6,367 nt of DNA from Bacillota bacterium. Lineage in GTDB: Bacteria; Bacillota_E; Sulfobacillia; Sulfobacillales; Sulfobacillaceae. This document shows, piece by piece, positions 1 to 5,827 of this stretch. Below the pieces are notes generated by a model. It searched no databases. It was not told the DNA's origin and saw only the letters and a program-made list of their open reading frames with translations. The stretch covers positions 1 to 6,367 of the forward strand of contig JAKAAL010000261.1 in the NCBI GenBank assembly GCA_021802375.1. Direction: 5' to 3'. Both the position numbers and the translations under genes were made by a program. Positions within the stretch are counted from its first letter, which is position 1. Each line of letters starts with the position of its first letter.

Positions 1-35
1 CGAAGCCGAGGTGGGCTGAATTCCATTAATGGTTC
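1..35 (-). repeat. Left arm of a 35-bp inverted repeat (partner 3297-3331)
   Basis: Bases 1-29 are the exact reverse complement of 3303-3331. Base 30 mismatches 3302, and bases 31-35 match 3297-3301. The arm lies in coding sequence and encodes TINGIQPTSA on the minus strand. The true length is unknown because the repeat reaches the window edge. Confidence 0.9.
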
Positions 36-372
36 GAACTGTCCACTCGGTGTTGGTTGTGCTTTTGACGGTTACGCCGAGTTCTGATGAGCCTTTGGGC
101 ACGGTCCACGTCACCTGGTTGGTCGACGAATAGGGTTCAATAATGTGGCGTACACCTTGAGCTGATTCGGTCCAAAATTGGTAGTGAACGGTGCCGGTGA
201 TTGAAGTCGTAGCCGTCCAAGAAGCGGAGGCGCCGACAGGAATATCGCCGCTCGGACCGAGCAGGTGTAAAGACGAAGAAGCGGCCGGAGCAGCAAAGGC
301 CAGTACCGGAACTGCCAGTAACGATGCCGTCAAAATGGCGGTTGCGCCTAGCGTACGGGAAAAAATTCTCAT
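1..372 (-). CDS. Secreted beta-domain protein, probable SGNH hydrolase N-terminus (3' end outside window)
   Basis: Translating the minus strand from the ATG at 372 gives 124 codons without a stop, running off the left edge. Residues 1-28 look like a signal peptide: Arg2 and Arg6, a hydrophobic stretch LGATAILTASLLAVPVLAF, then an Ala-rich cleavage region (AFAAPA). Residues about 32-110 look like an Ig-like beta domain with YQFWTES, YSSTNQ and VTWTVP. These echo FWLENP, YSSQPT and SWTP in the gene at 3287. The last ten visible residues, TINGIQPTSA, nearly match TVNGIQPTSA near the start of that gene, and the DNA there is an inverted repeat. I therefore infer that the missing part is a second beta domain plus an SGNH catalytic domain, but none of it is visible. 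A GTGAGGA element lies about 10 bases upstream of the ATG. The gene is divergent from the enolase-family gene. The export call is firm; the hydrolase identity is inference. Confidence 0.75.
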   Translation of the reverse strand, partial: MRIFSRTLGATAILTASLLAVPVLAFAAPAASSSLHLLGPSGDIPVGASASWTATTSITGTVHYQFWTESAQGVRHIIEPYSSTNQVTWTVPKGSSELGVTVKSTTNTEWTVRTINGIQPTSAS

Positions 373-575
373 TCGAAGTAGATCCTCACTTTCTAAAGGC
401 GAGCCACGTTTGTAACCAGTGGGCACGCTTATCGTATTGTCAAGGAAAGGCTCTCTGAGGATATCAGAAAATGTCAAGGCATTAAGAACCTCATCGCCAG
501 CATTCGAGTCGACAAGGCTTGCCCATGCTATCATACAATCATAGTCTAGATGAAATGGGAGGTGGGGGATGAGTA
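373..575. promoter_or_regulatory. Divergent intergenic control region with weak promoter candidates
   Basis: This 203-bp gap separates two genes transcribed away from each other, so it should hold both promoters. For the rightward gene, TCGACA (509-514) and TACAAT (534-539) resemble -35 and -10 boxes, but the spacer is 19 bp, longer than ideal. The purine-rich stretch at 557-568 (GGGAGGTGGGGG) supplies the ribosome binding site. For the leftward gene, the minus strand carries two perfect TTGACA hexamers in the context CCTTGACA, at 438-443 and 472-477. Neither has a convincing -10 box 16-18 bases downstream. The assignments are tentative. Confidence 0.35.
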
Positions 576-1670
576 ATGAAGATCGTGACGATTGAAACGT
601 TTACCAAGAACCCGGTGAGCATCGTGCGCGTCACCTTGGATGACGGCCAAGAGGGAATTGGCCAAATCGCTCCTTATCAAGCGAATATTTCCGCCTTGGT
701 ATTGCACCAGCAGATCGCTCCGTTGGCGTTAGGCCAAGAGTTTGAAGACATCCCCGAATGGATTGACGCCTTGATTGAACACGAGCACAAATTTCCTGGA
801 TCCTACGTGTGCAGAGCCGTCGCTGGTTTGGATACGGCGCTGTGGGACGCCAAGGCCAAGGCATCGGATAAAAGCGTTACGGAATTGGTTGGGGGCCGAC
901 CGCGGTCGATTGCCGTCTATGGGTCGAGCATGCGCCGGGATATTAGCCCAGATGACGAGGCCGTGCGTCTACGGGCGTTGGCCGATGATGCGGGCTATCG
1001 TGCGTTCAAGATTCGAGTTGCGACCCCCTTCGGTCACGATCGAGACCAATGGCCGGGTCGGACGGAGGCGGTGATTCCGGCGGTGAGACAAGCCCTAGGC
1101 GACGACATCTGGCTCTACGCGGATGCCAACAGCGGCTACACGCCAGGACGCGCGATTGAGGTGGGCCGCCTGTTGGAAGATCACGGTTATTGCCACTATG
1201 AGGAACCCTGCCCCTATCCCGAACTAGAGTGGACCCAGCAAGTGGCCGATGCGCTAGAGATTGCAGTCGCTGGAGGCGAACAAGACACGTCAATGGCGAC
1301 CTGGCACCGTATGATTCGCATGCGCGCGGTGGATATCGTGCAGCCTGATATTTGCTATGTCGGAGGATTTAGTCGGGCACTTAAGGTGGCTCGGTTGGCT
1401 GCTGACGCCGGTCTTCCCTGCACACCTCATGCCGCTAATCGTTCGTTGCTATCGATATTCACAATGCATTTGTTGGCGGCAATTGAGAACGGCGGACCGT
1501 ATATGGAGCATTCGATTGAACCGACCGCGTGGACAGAGCCGCTCTTTGATTCCTCGGTGTTAGCCGTCCACGAGGGAGAGGTCCAGTTTCCGACAGAGCC
1601 GGGTTGGGGAGTGAGCATCGCCCAGGATTGGCTTGACACAGCTGAGCATCAGGTCACACCCCTGCAGTGA
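576..1670 (+). CDS. Enolase-superfamily enzyme, mandelate racemase/muconate lactonizing group
   Basis: The 364-residue product has the normal length and two-part layout of the family: an N-terminal capping domain (about 1-120) and a C-terminal barrel. The metal ligands are clear: Asp183 (YADAN), Glu209 (YEEP) and Glu235 (GGEQ). Their 26-residue spacings equal those of Asp195, Glu221 and Glu247 in mandelate racemase. Asp258 (QPD) and His285 (TPHA) are 27 apart, matching the Asp270-His297 base dyad, and Glu311 (YMEHS) is the likely following acid. The first base motif reads Lys145-Ile-Arg147, so the second Lys of the usual KxK is Arg. Such enzymes abstract the proton alpha to a carboxylate in Mg2+-dependent racemisations, cycloisomerisations or acid-sugar dehydrations in the cytosol. 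The substrate cannot be read here; a dehydratase using the His-Asp dyad is my guess. ATG 576 is chosen because the ATG at 569 meets a stop after eight codons. A PRPP-synthetase-like gene follows after 148 bp. Confidence 0.9.
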   Translation: MKIVTIETFTKNPVSIVRVTLDDGQEGIGQIAPYQANISALVLHQQIAPLALGQEFEDIPEWIDALIEHEHKFPGSYVCRAVAGLDTALWDAKAKASDKSVTELVGGRPRSIAVYGSSMRRDISPDDEAVRLRALADDAGYRAFKIRVATPFGHDRDQWPGRTEAVIPAVRQALGDDIWLYADANSGYTPGRAIEVGRLLEDHGYCHYEEPCPYPELEWTQQVADALEIAVAGGEQDTSMATWHRMIRMRAVDIVQPDICYVGGFSRALKVARLAADAGLPCTPHAANRSLLSIFTMHLLAAIENGGPYMEHSIEPTAWTEPLFDSSVLAVHEGEVQFPTEPGWGVSIAQDWLDTAEHQVTPLQ

Positions 1671-1818
1671 GGGTCAAGGGGCCAATTTCACCTCCTTTTT
1701 GGGGAACCGCGTAAACAGAACGACCGATTCGGGCGGCAAATGATGCGGTGATGACAAGACGGGAGATTTGTGGACGCTGCAACCTAGTCTTAAGACAAAT
1801 TATTCGAATGAGGGACTT

Positions 1819-2790
1819 ATGAACGACAATCCGATGTTGGTATTTGCTGGCCGTGGGAGCATTCAGTTGACCGCAAACATTTGCAGTTATTTGGGGATTA
1901 GCCCGGGGAGAAACGAAACTTTACAGTTTTCTGATGGGAATACGTTCGTGCGCATTCTAGAAAATGTGCGAGGCCAAAGTGTCTATTTGGTCCAGTCCAC
2001 GATCTATCCCACAAACGACCACTTTATGGAACTCTTGTTTTGGATCGATGCCTTTAAGCGTGCGGGTGCCGATGTGGTTACGGTGATTATTCCCTATTTT
2101 AGCTATGGCAAGGGCGATAAAAAAGACGAACCTCGAGTGTCCATTCGCGCTCGAGTGTGCGCAGATGCCATCGAAGTCGCCGGTGCGGATCGGGTGGTCA
2201 CCATGGATCTTCATGCTCCCCAAATTCAGGGGTTTTTTCGTAAGCCCGTAGACAATTTGTATGCCCTGCCAGCACTTTGCCAAAAGATCCAAAGTATGGA
2301 ACTAGACGACCTGGTGGTGGCTTCTCCAGATGTGGGCTTTGCTAAGCAAGCGCGGCGATATGCTTCGTTTCTGGGTACGACCATTGTCATTGGAGACAAG
2401 GAGCGGCGCACTCACGACGAAAATGCATCGGTCTTGCAAATCATCGGAGACGTGCGTGATAAGTCGGTGGTCGTGGTTGATGATTTTGTAGCTTCGGCAG
2501 GAACGCTGGCCAACGTAGCGAAGGCATTGGTTCAGGCAGGAGCCCAGAGCGTGTATGCGGCGGTGACTCACGGAGTGTTGGCCCGAGGGGCGATGGAAAA
2601 AATTGATCAAAGTCCGATTATTCGGCTGTGGATTACGGATACGGTAGAAAATCATCCGTTCGAATTCTCGCCGAAGGTGGAGGTAATCTCGGTCGCTCCC
2701 CTGTTTGCTGAGGCGATCAAACGCATTCATCACCGGGAGAGTATTAGTGAAATGCTGAGGTTTCGAAGCGATCAGGATGTGCTTGACTGA
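1819..2790 (+). CDS. Ribose-phosphate pyrophosphokinase-like protein (divergent PRPP synthetase)
   Basis: The 323-residue product aligns along its length with PRPP synthetases, which transfer the ATP beta-gamma diphosphate to ribose 5-phosphate to make PRPP for nucleotide, His and Trp synthesis. Visible landmarks are FSDGN (37-41), VQST...NDHFMELL (59-73), PYFSYGKGDKKDEPR (92-106), the metal/ATP motif MDLHAPQIQGFF with His132 (129-140), SPDVGFAKQARRYA (169-182), the flexible-loop residues DKERR (193-197) and the PRPP loop VDDFVASAGT (220-229). Several key positions deviate from the common bacterial class I enzyme: FSDGE is FSDGN, the Arg-Gln of YARQD is Lys98-Gly99, and DTGGT in the PRPP loop is ASAGT. 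The loop and the VTHGV and WITDT segments recall plant class II enzymes (VQSGGT). ATG 1819 is preferred because it is preceded by GAGGGA and begins near the conserved N-terminus; a TTG at 1768 would add 17 unconserved residues. The enzyme may not be the housekeeping one, and a different ribosyl substrate is possible. Confidence 0.88.
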   Translation: MNDNPMLVFAGRGSIQLTANICSYLGISPGRNETLQFSDGNTFVRILENVRGQSVYLVQSTIYPTNDHFMELLFWIDAFKRAGADVVTVIIPYFSYGKGDKKDEPRVSIRARVCADAIEVAGADRVVTMDLHAPQIQGFFRKPVDNLYALPALCQKIQSMELDDLVVASPDVGFAKQARRYASFLGTTIVIGDKERRTHDENASVLQIIGDVRDKSVVVVDDFVASAGTLANVAKALVQAGAQSVYAAVTHGVLARGAMEKIDQSPIIRLWITDTVENHPFEFSPKVEVISVAPLFAEAIKRIHHRESISEMLRFRSDQDVLD

Positions 2791-2805
2791 TCGACCCAAA
2801 ACCAG

Positions 2806-2839
2806 GCTAAGGCCTTCGGCGCTGGGCTTGGGCCTTAGC
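2806..2839. terminator. Hairpin between convergent genes, possible bidirectional terminator
   Basis: GCTAAGGCC (2806-2814) and GGCCTTAGC (2831-2839) form a perfect 9-bp GC-rich stem with a 16-base loop. It sits between the stop of the PRPP-synthetase-like gene and that of the convergent small gene. No T-run follows on the plus strand. On the minus strand a short TTTT lies four bases beyond the stem. The position supports termination, but the sequence is not a strong intrinsic terminator. Confidence 0.5.
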
Positions 2840-2843
2840 GAGA

Positions 2844-3158
2844 TCATCCGGCATTGGGCAGGAACTTTTGCTCTTCGGCTGCAGTAATACCTAGCGGCCA
2901 CTTGGGCTCACTAACGGGTGCCCAGCCAAGGTTGGTTTCCGTATAAAGGGGGGTGGGAAGCCCAGCTTCGAGGCGGGCTTGACGATAAATGCGCATCGTG
3001 CGGTCCGTCCAGCCGTCGATTTTGTGCCAGTGTTTGCGGGTGCGAAAGAAACTTTGCAACTCGCGATATCCGCGGGCTGAGCGAATTTGGTAGAAGACGA
3101 CGGCGGCCTCGGGATTGCGGCTGGTGTATACCGCTAACACTTTCGGGAACTGGTTCAT
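2844..3158 (-). CDS. Unrecognised small protein (104 residues)
   Basis: I do not recognise this family. The product is soluble, with no signal peptide or membrane segment. Its first 60 residues are basic and aromatic (YQIRSARGYRELQSFFRTRKHWHK), followed by a Trp- and Pro-containing C-terminal part (ETNLGWAPVSEPKWPLG). It has no Cys or clear catalytic motif. A strong ribosome binding site (AGAAGGAG) precedes two tandem ATGs. The second (3158) lies five bases from GGAG and the first (3161) only two, so 3158 is preferred; the choice changes a single Met. Reality as a gene is supported by this site together with a near-consensus promoter and a perfect palindrome just upstream, the best-defined control signals in the window. 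The leading region is about 35 bases long. Function is unknown; it is convergent with the PRPP-synthetase-like gene and shares the hairpin with it. Confidence 0.75.
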   Translation of the reverse strand: MNQFPKVLAVYTSRNPEAAVVFYQIRSARGYRELQSFFRTRKHWHKIDGWTDRTMRIYRQARLEAGLPTPLYTETNLGWAPVSEPKWPLGITAAEEQKFLPNAG

Positions 3159-3173
3159 CATGACTCCTTCTTC

Positions 3174-3207
3174 CTATATTGTGATTGTGAGTACAATCAC
3201 AATATAG
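3174..3207. promoter_or_regulatory. Perfect 34-bp palindrome, likely repressor operator
   Basis: CTATATTGTGATTGT (3174-3188) and ACAATCACAATATAG (3193-3207) are exact reverse complements separated by GAGT. The right arm contains the -10 box of the leftward promoter, and the rest covers the predicted start site and early leader. A protein bound here would block transcription, the classic repressor geometry. The TTGTGA...TCACAA half-sites resemble dimeric helix-turn-helix operators, but I cannot assign a regulator family. No regulator gene is visible in the window. Confidence 0.75.
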
Positions 3208-3229
3208 CGCGTTGGTGAGGTTTTGTCAA
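3201..3229 (-). promoter_or_regulatory. Near-consensus housekeeping-sigma promoter of the small gene
   Basis: On the minus strand, TTGACA (3229-3224) and TATATT (3206-3201) are separated by exactly 17 bp, matching the consensus at 6/6 and 5/6 positions. Transcription should begin near 3194, giving a leader of about 35 bases that contains the AAGGAG ribosome binding site. Confidence 0.8.
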
Positions 3230-3286
3230 GGCGTAGAGGGGTTGACGTGAGAAATTGGTTGGCAGGCTGACACCGAGGAAAATCCA

Positions 3287-4222
3287 ATGTGGTCTGGAAC
3301 CGTTAATGGAATTCAGCCCACCTCGGCTTCGCCTCTTGTCGTTTCCCTCGACTCTTCCATTCGCTTGAGCCAACCGGGTCTGGGCCGGTTTTGGCTCGAA
3401 AACCCCGCTGCCGAGTGGCTGACCCTAGGCGCCTATTCCTCTCAGCCCACCTCGTGGACCCCGCTCTTCCCGGGAACCTATCACATGGTCTCCATGACAA
3501 AAGCCCCAGGCGCCAGCGACGTGAACGCCCATGCAGTGGAACGAACGGTCGAGGTTGTGCCAAAAAGTCATGCCCTGGTGGCCTTAGGGGATTCGATTAG
3601 TTTTGGCTGGGATTTAGGCAATAATTGGAATCCTTCGCCCGACGCCTTCCCGTTTTTGATGGGCAAGGTCGAAAAACTCCCGGTAGACGACCTCGGCTAT
3701 CCCGGTTGGACGACCGCCAATCTTTTGCACGCCTTGCCGACCAAACTCTACACCTCTACCTTAGCCACGGCTTCGGTGGTAACCATTGACATCGGCAACA
3801 ATGACTTATTGCAACCTGCGACTAAGGATGGCCTCTTGGGGGCCAATCCGCCCAGTTCTCTCTCTTCCTCGGCCTTAGATGGATTAGAAGCGGCAACTAA
3901 GACTATAGGCAGCAATCTGGCCCTCATTCTCAGTGATGTGCAACACGAGGCTCCGAACGCTCGCATCATCGTCTACAATCTATACGATCCCATGGCTAGC
4001 AACAAGAGCCTCGTCGGTGCGGCGGCTTCGAGCCTGGTTGGCATGGCTGACGGGTTGATCGCTAAAGACGCGGCGGCCGCCAACGTGACTTTGGTGAATG
4101 CTTATGCCGCATTTCAAGGACACCAGTCGGCATATGTGCAAGCTGCCAATTTTCACCCCACCCTGGCCGGCCAAGCAGTTTTAGCCAAAATTGGCGAGCA
4201 GGCTTTGGCTTCCGCTCCATAA
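3287..4222 (+). CDS. SGNH/GDSL-family hydrolase with N-terminal beta domain, no signal peptide
   Basis: Residues about 94-311 form an SGNH hydrolase domain, the fold of many esterases and carbohydrate deacetylases. Block I is GDSIS with nucleophile Ser103. Block II Gly is in DDLGYPG (134-140). Block III is GNND (170-173) with Asn172. Block V is NFHPT with His290. The Asp usually three residues before that His is Ala287, so the triad may be a Ser-His dyad as in some relatives. Residues about 10-92 resemble an Ig-like beta domain (RFWLENP, YSSQPTSWTP, PGTYHM). ATG 3287 has a good GAGGA seven bases upstream, and the frame upstream is open only to 3251 without another start. No signal peptide is present, although this domain pairing is expected outside the cell. 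The first residues share an inverted repeat with the secreted gene at the left edge. It may be a 5'-truncated copy, one half of an inverted gene, or a cytosolic variant. Confidence 0.85.
   Translation: MWSGTVNGIQPTSASPLVVSLDSSIRLSQPGLGRFWLENPAAEWLTLGAYSSQPTSWTPLFPGTYHMVSMTKAPGASDVNAHAVERTVEVVPKSHALVALGDSISFGWDLGNNWNPSPDAFPFLMGKVEKLPVDDLGYPGWTTANLLHALPTKLYTSTLATASVVTIDIGNNDLLQPATKDGLLGANPPSSLSSSALDGLEAATKTIGSNLALILSDVQHEAPNARIIVYNLYDPMASNKSLVGAAASSLVGMADGLIAKDAAAANVTLVNAYAAFQGHQSAYVQAANFHPTLAGQAVLAKIGEQALASAP
3297..3331 (+). repeat. Right arm of a 35-bp inverted repeat (partner 1-35)
   Basis: This is the reverse complement of bases 1-35 with one mismatch (G3302 against T30). It encodes TVNGIQPTSA at residues 5-14 of the SGNH hydrolase, in the same reading frame as the left arm. 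Homology stops sharply after 3297 going upstream, apart from a short ACACCGAG shared by both loci. Confidence 0.9.
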
Positions 4223-4469
4223 CGCTTCGCCAGATTTAGGCTGGATGTTGGACAGCGCGAAACGCCTCGTGGACTTCTCACCAAATCGCGAGAGAAATCC
4301 CGTCATTGCCCGGCTCCAGCCAGAATCCCCGCGTCCTCGGGCCAGGAGAAGTCGAGCGCACGTCTTGCCTTTGTGGTTTCGCAGAACCGTTGGGTAGACG
4401 GAGAACTCGACCGATCTTGGCCTTCCGCTAAGGCGACATCCTACAAAAGGTCTTCTTTATCTTCGCCAC

Positions 4470-5498
4470 TCACCACTCACCAAATTTGGCACGAACTTTT
4501 TTTGGTTTAGGCGCCTCGACCAGCGCCAACACCAATTCTCGATAATGCCCCGGCCAATATCGTTCCGGACGCGGCTGTTTGGCCCCCAAGTCTTTATCCG
4601 GGGCACAGGCATCAAAGGCGTTGCGCCAGCGCAGAGGAACCTGTCCACTGCCATATACGGCTCCGGCCAACGCCCCTGCAACCGCTGCGTTAGTGTCGGT
4701 GTCGCCTCCCAGCATGACCGTGTCCACGATGACACTTTCGAGGTCATTCGCGTGCAAAAGTTGATAAAAAGCATTATGCAAGGTCAGCAGGACATGGCCC
4801 GAATGCGGGGAATAAGGAGGTTTAACCAACTCCGGCGCTCGCGCCCGGGTGATGGCGTCGAGCACCGACGGCTCTGTTCCATACTGCTTTTGAAAGTCCA
4901 AGGCACACTCATACGCTTCCTTAGCCGAAAGTCCTTGAGAAATCACTTGCGCCAAGGTGACCACAAAGACTGCCGAGGCTTCGCGACAGACCGGGTGAGG
5001 ATGGGTCAGGCGTGCGTCCAAACGGGCATACTCCGCCAATTCTGTAGGTTCCTTGGCATAGCCCCAAATCCCTAGCGGACTTTGCCGCATTAGTGCCCCA
5101 TTGGCCAAGCTGTTCTTATCCGCCTGACGTTCGAAACTCTCCGCCATAAACGAGAGATTTACACTATAGTGCCCGTTGACCGCCTGTCGGATGGTTTTGC
5201 CGGCAGAGAACGGCTGGCTATCCCGCCAATTCCGGTAATGGAAAGCGACCACGTTAGGTTCGAACCGAGGATAGGTTTCCTTCAAAGCATAAGCCAATTC
5301 CATGGCCAGTTCTGAGTCGTCGCTGGGTTGTCCCGCAAGCGTGTTCCATACCATCCCGTCGCCCATATCTCGCAGTCCGTTCGGCCACTGAGCCCATATC
5401 GACTCGGACGTTTGAGCCTCTACCATACATCCCAGGGCATCGCCGGCTAGCTGGCCCAGCCAGCATCCGAGAGCCCGCTCCATTTGTTCTGGTTGCAT
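4470..5498 (-). CDS. ADP-ribosylglycohydrolase family protein
   Basis: The 342-residue product has the full motif set of the ADP-ribosylglycohydrolase (DraG/ARH) family in order: GQLAGDALG (15-23), SDDSELAMELA (59-69), NGALMR (133-138), THPHP (165-169) and GGDTDTNAAVAGALAG (264-279). In the family, the Ser/Thr-Asp-Asp and Asp-Thr-Asp residues hold two Mg2+ ions that activate water to cleave an ADP-ribosyl bond. Members remove ADP-ribose from protein Arg or Ser, from nucleic acids, or from small molecules; the target cannot be read here. Ser59 replaces the more usual Thr. ATG 5498 is chosen because GGAGGAGA lies five bases upstream; an upstream ATG at 5531 would add 11 residues and put this site inside the gene. 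No ADP-ribosyltransferase partner is visible. The C-terminal tail is Lys-rich (PKPKKVRAKFGEW). Length is typical, and the family call is secure. Confidence 0.93.
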   Translation of the reverse strand: MQPEQMERALGCWLGQLAGDALGCMVEAQTSESIWAQWPNGLRDMGDGMVWNTLAGQPSDDSELAMELAYALKETYPRFEPNVVAFHYRNWRDSQPFSAGKTIRQAVNGHYSVNLSFMAESFERQADKNSLANGALMRQSPLGIWGYAKEPTELAEYARLDARLTHPHPVCREASAVFVVTLAQVISQGLSAKEAYECALDFQKQYGTEPSVLDAITRARAPELVKPPYSPHSGHVLLTLHNAFYQLLHANDLESVIVDTVMLGGDTDTNAAVAGALAGAVYGSGQVPLRWRNAFDACAPDKDLGAKQPRPERYWPGHYRELVLALVEAPKPKKVRAKFGEW

Positions 5499-5827
5499 TA
5501 TCGTCTCCTCCAGGCTTTTCGCCTCAGCCAATCCAATCCCATGCCCTCAAACCTCCACCCCTCGATCGAATCCAACGCAAAATCTCCCTCATCAATTACA
5601 GGAACGAAACCGCTGTTGCATACCACTAGGAATTTATACAATTCGCCACGATGTTCCATCCTCCTCCTGTTCACGATAATATTTTTGGCAGGTTCTAGTG
5701 ATGGAACCTTTTACCGCGGTCCCCATACATTACCGATAAGATTCTGATTCACGCATCTAGCCACGATCCTGAAAAACGGTCCGACGTCGGCATCTTAGTT
5801 GCGCCCGCCAAGAAGGGAGAACCTTTC
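5499..5827. other. Divergent intergenic region, no gene seen
   Basis: This 329-bp stretch lies between two divergent genes. The complement of GGAGGAGA at 5504-5511 is the ribosome binding site of the leftward gene. For the rightward gene, TTGCAT (5616-5621) and TACAAT (5637-5642) resemble promoter boxes but have a short 15-bp spacer. An 8-bp inverted repeat, GTTCCATC (5653-5660) and GATGGAAC (5700-5707), flanks an AT-rich stretch (GATAATATTTTT) and may be regulatory. The frame of the downstream oxidase is open back to 5702 but holds no ATG, GTG or TTG start before 5828. I see no RNA gene or convincing small protein. Confidence 0.4.

Noticed and set aside
1688..1700. TCACCTCCTTTTT, resembling the 3' end of 16S rRNA or, on the minus strand, a perfect Shine-Dalgarno
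   Set aside because: No rRNA sequence precedes it, and the only minus-strand start after it (TTG) reaches a stop in three codons; chance is the simplest reading.
2302..2901. 199-codon open frame on the minus strand
   Set aside because: It is antisense to the PRPP-synthetase-like gene and overlaps the small gene; low-complexity basic composition suggests a shadow frame.
3251..3286. N-terminal extension of the SGNH gene upstream of ATG 3287
   Set aside because: The frame is open for 12 codons after the TGA at 3248-3250 but contains no ATG, GTG or TTG and no signal-peptide character.
4191..4397. Open frame of 68 codons overlapping the end of the SGNH gene
   Set aside because: It starts inside the SGNH gene, has no ribosome binding site, and its Arg/Pro-rich product looks like out-of-frame translation. 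The 4223-4469 gap holds only a weak 5-bp hairpin at 4420-4434.
4545..5075. 176-codon open frame on the plus strand
   Set aside because: It lies wholly antisense to the motif-complete ADP-ribosylglycohydrolase gene, and its product has no recognisable features.
5700..5724. TACCGCGGTCCC after GATGGAACC, reminiscent of a T-box antiterminator
   Set aside because: The conserved GGTGG(N)ACCGCG context is broken, there is no specifier stem or terminator, and the downstream gene is not amino-acid related.
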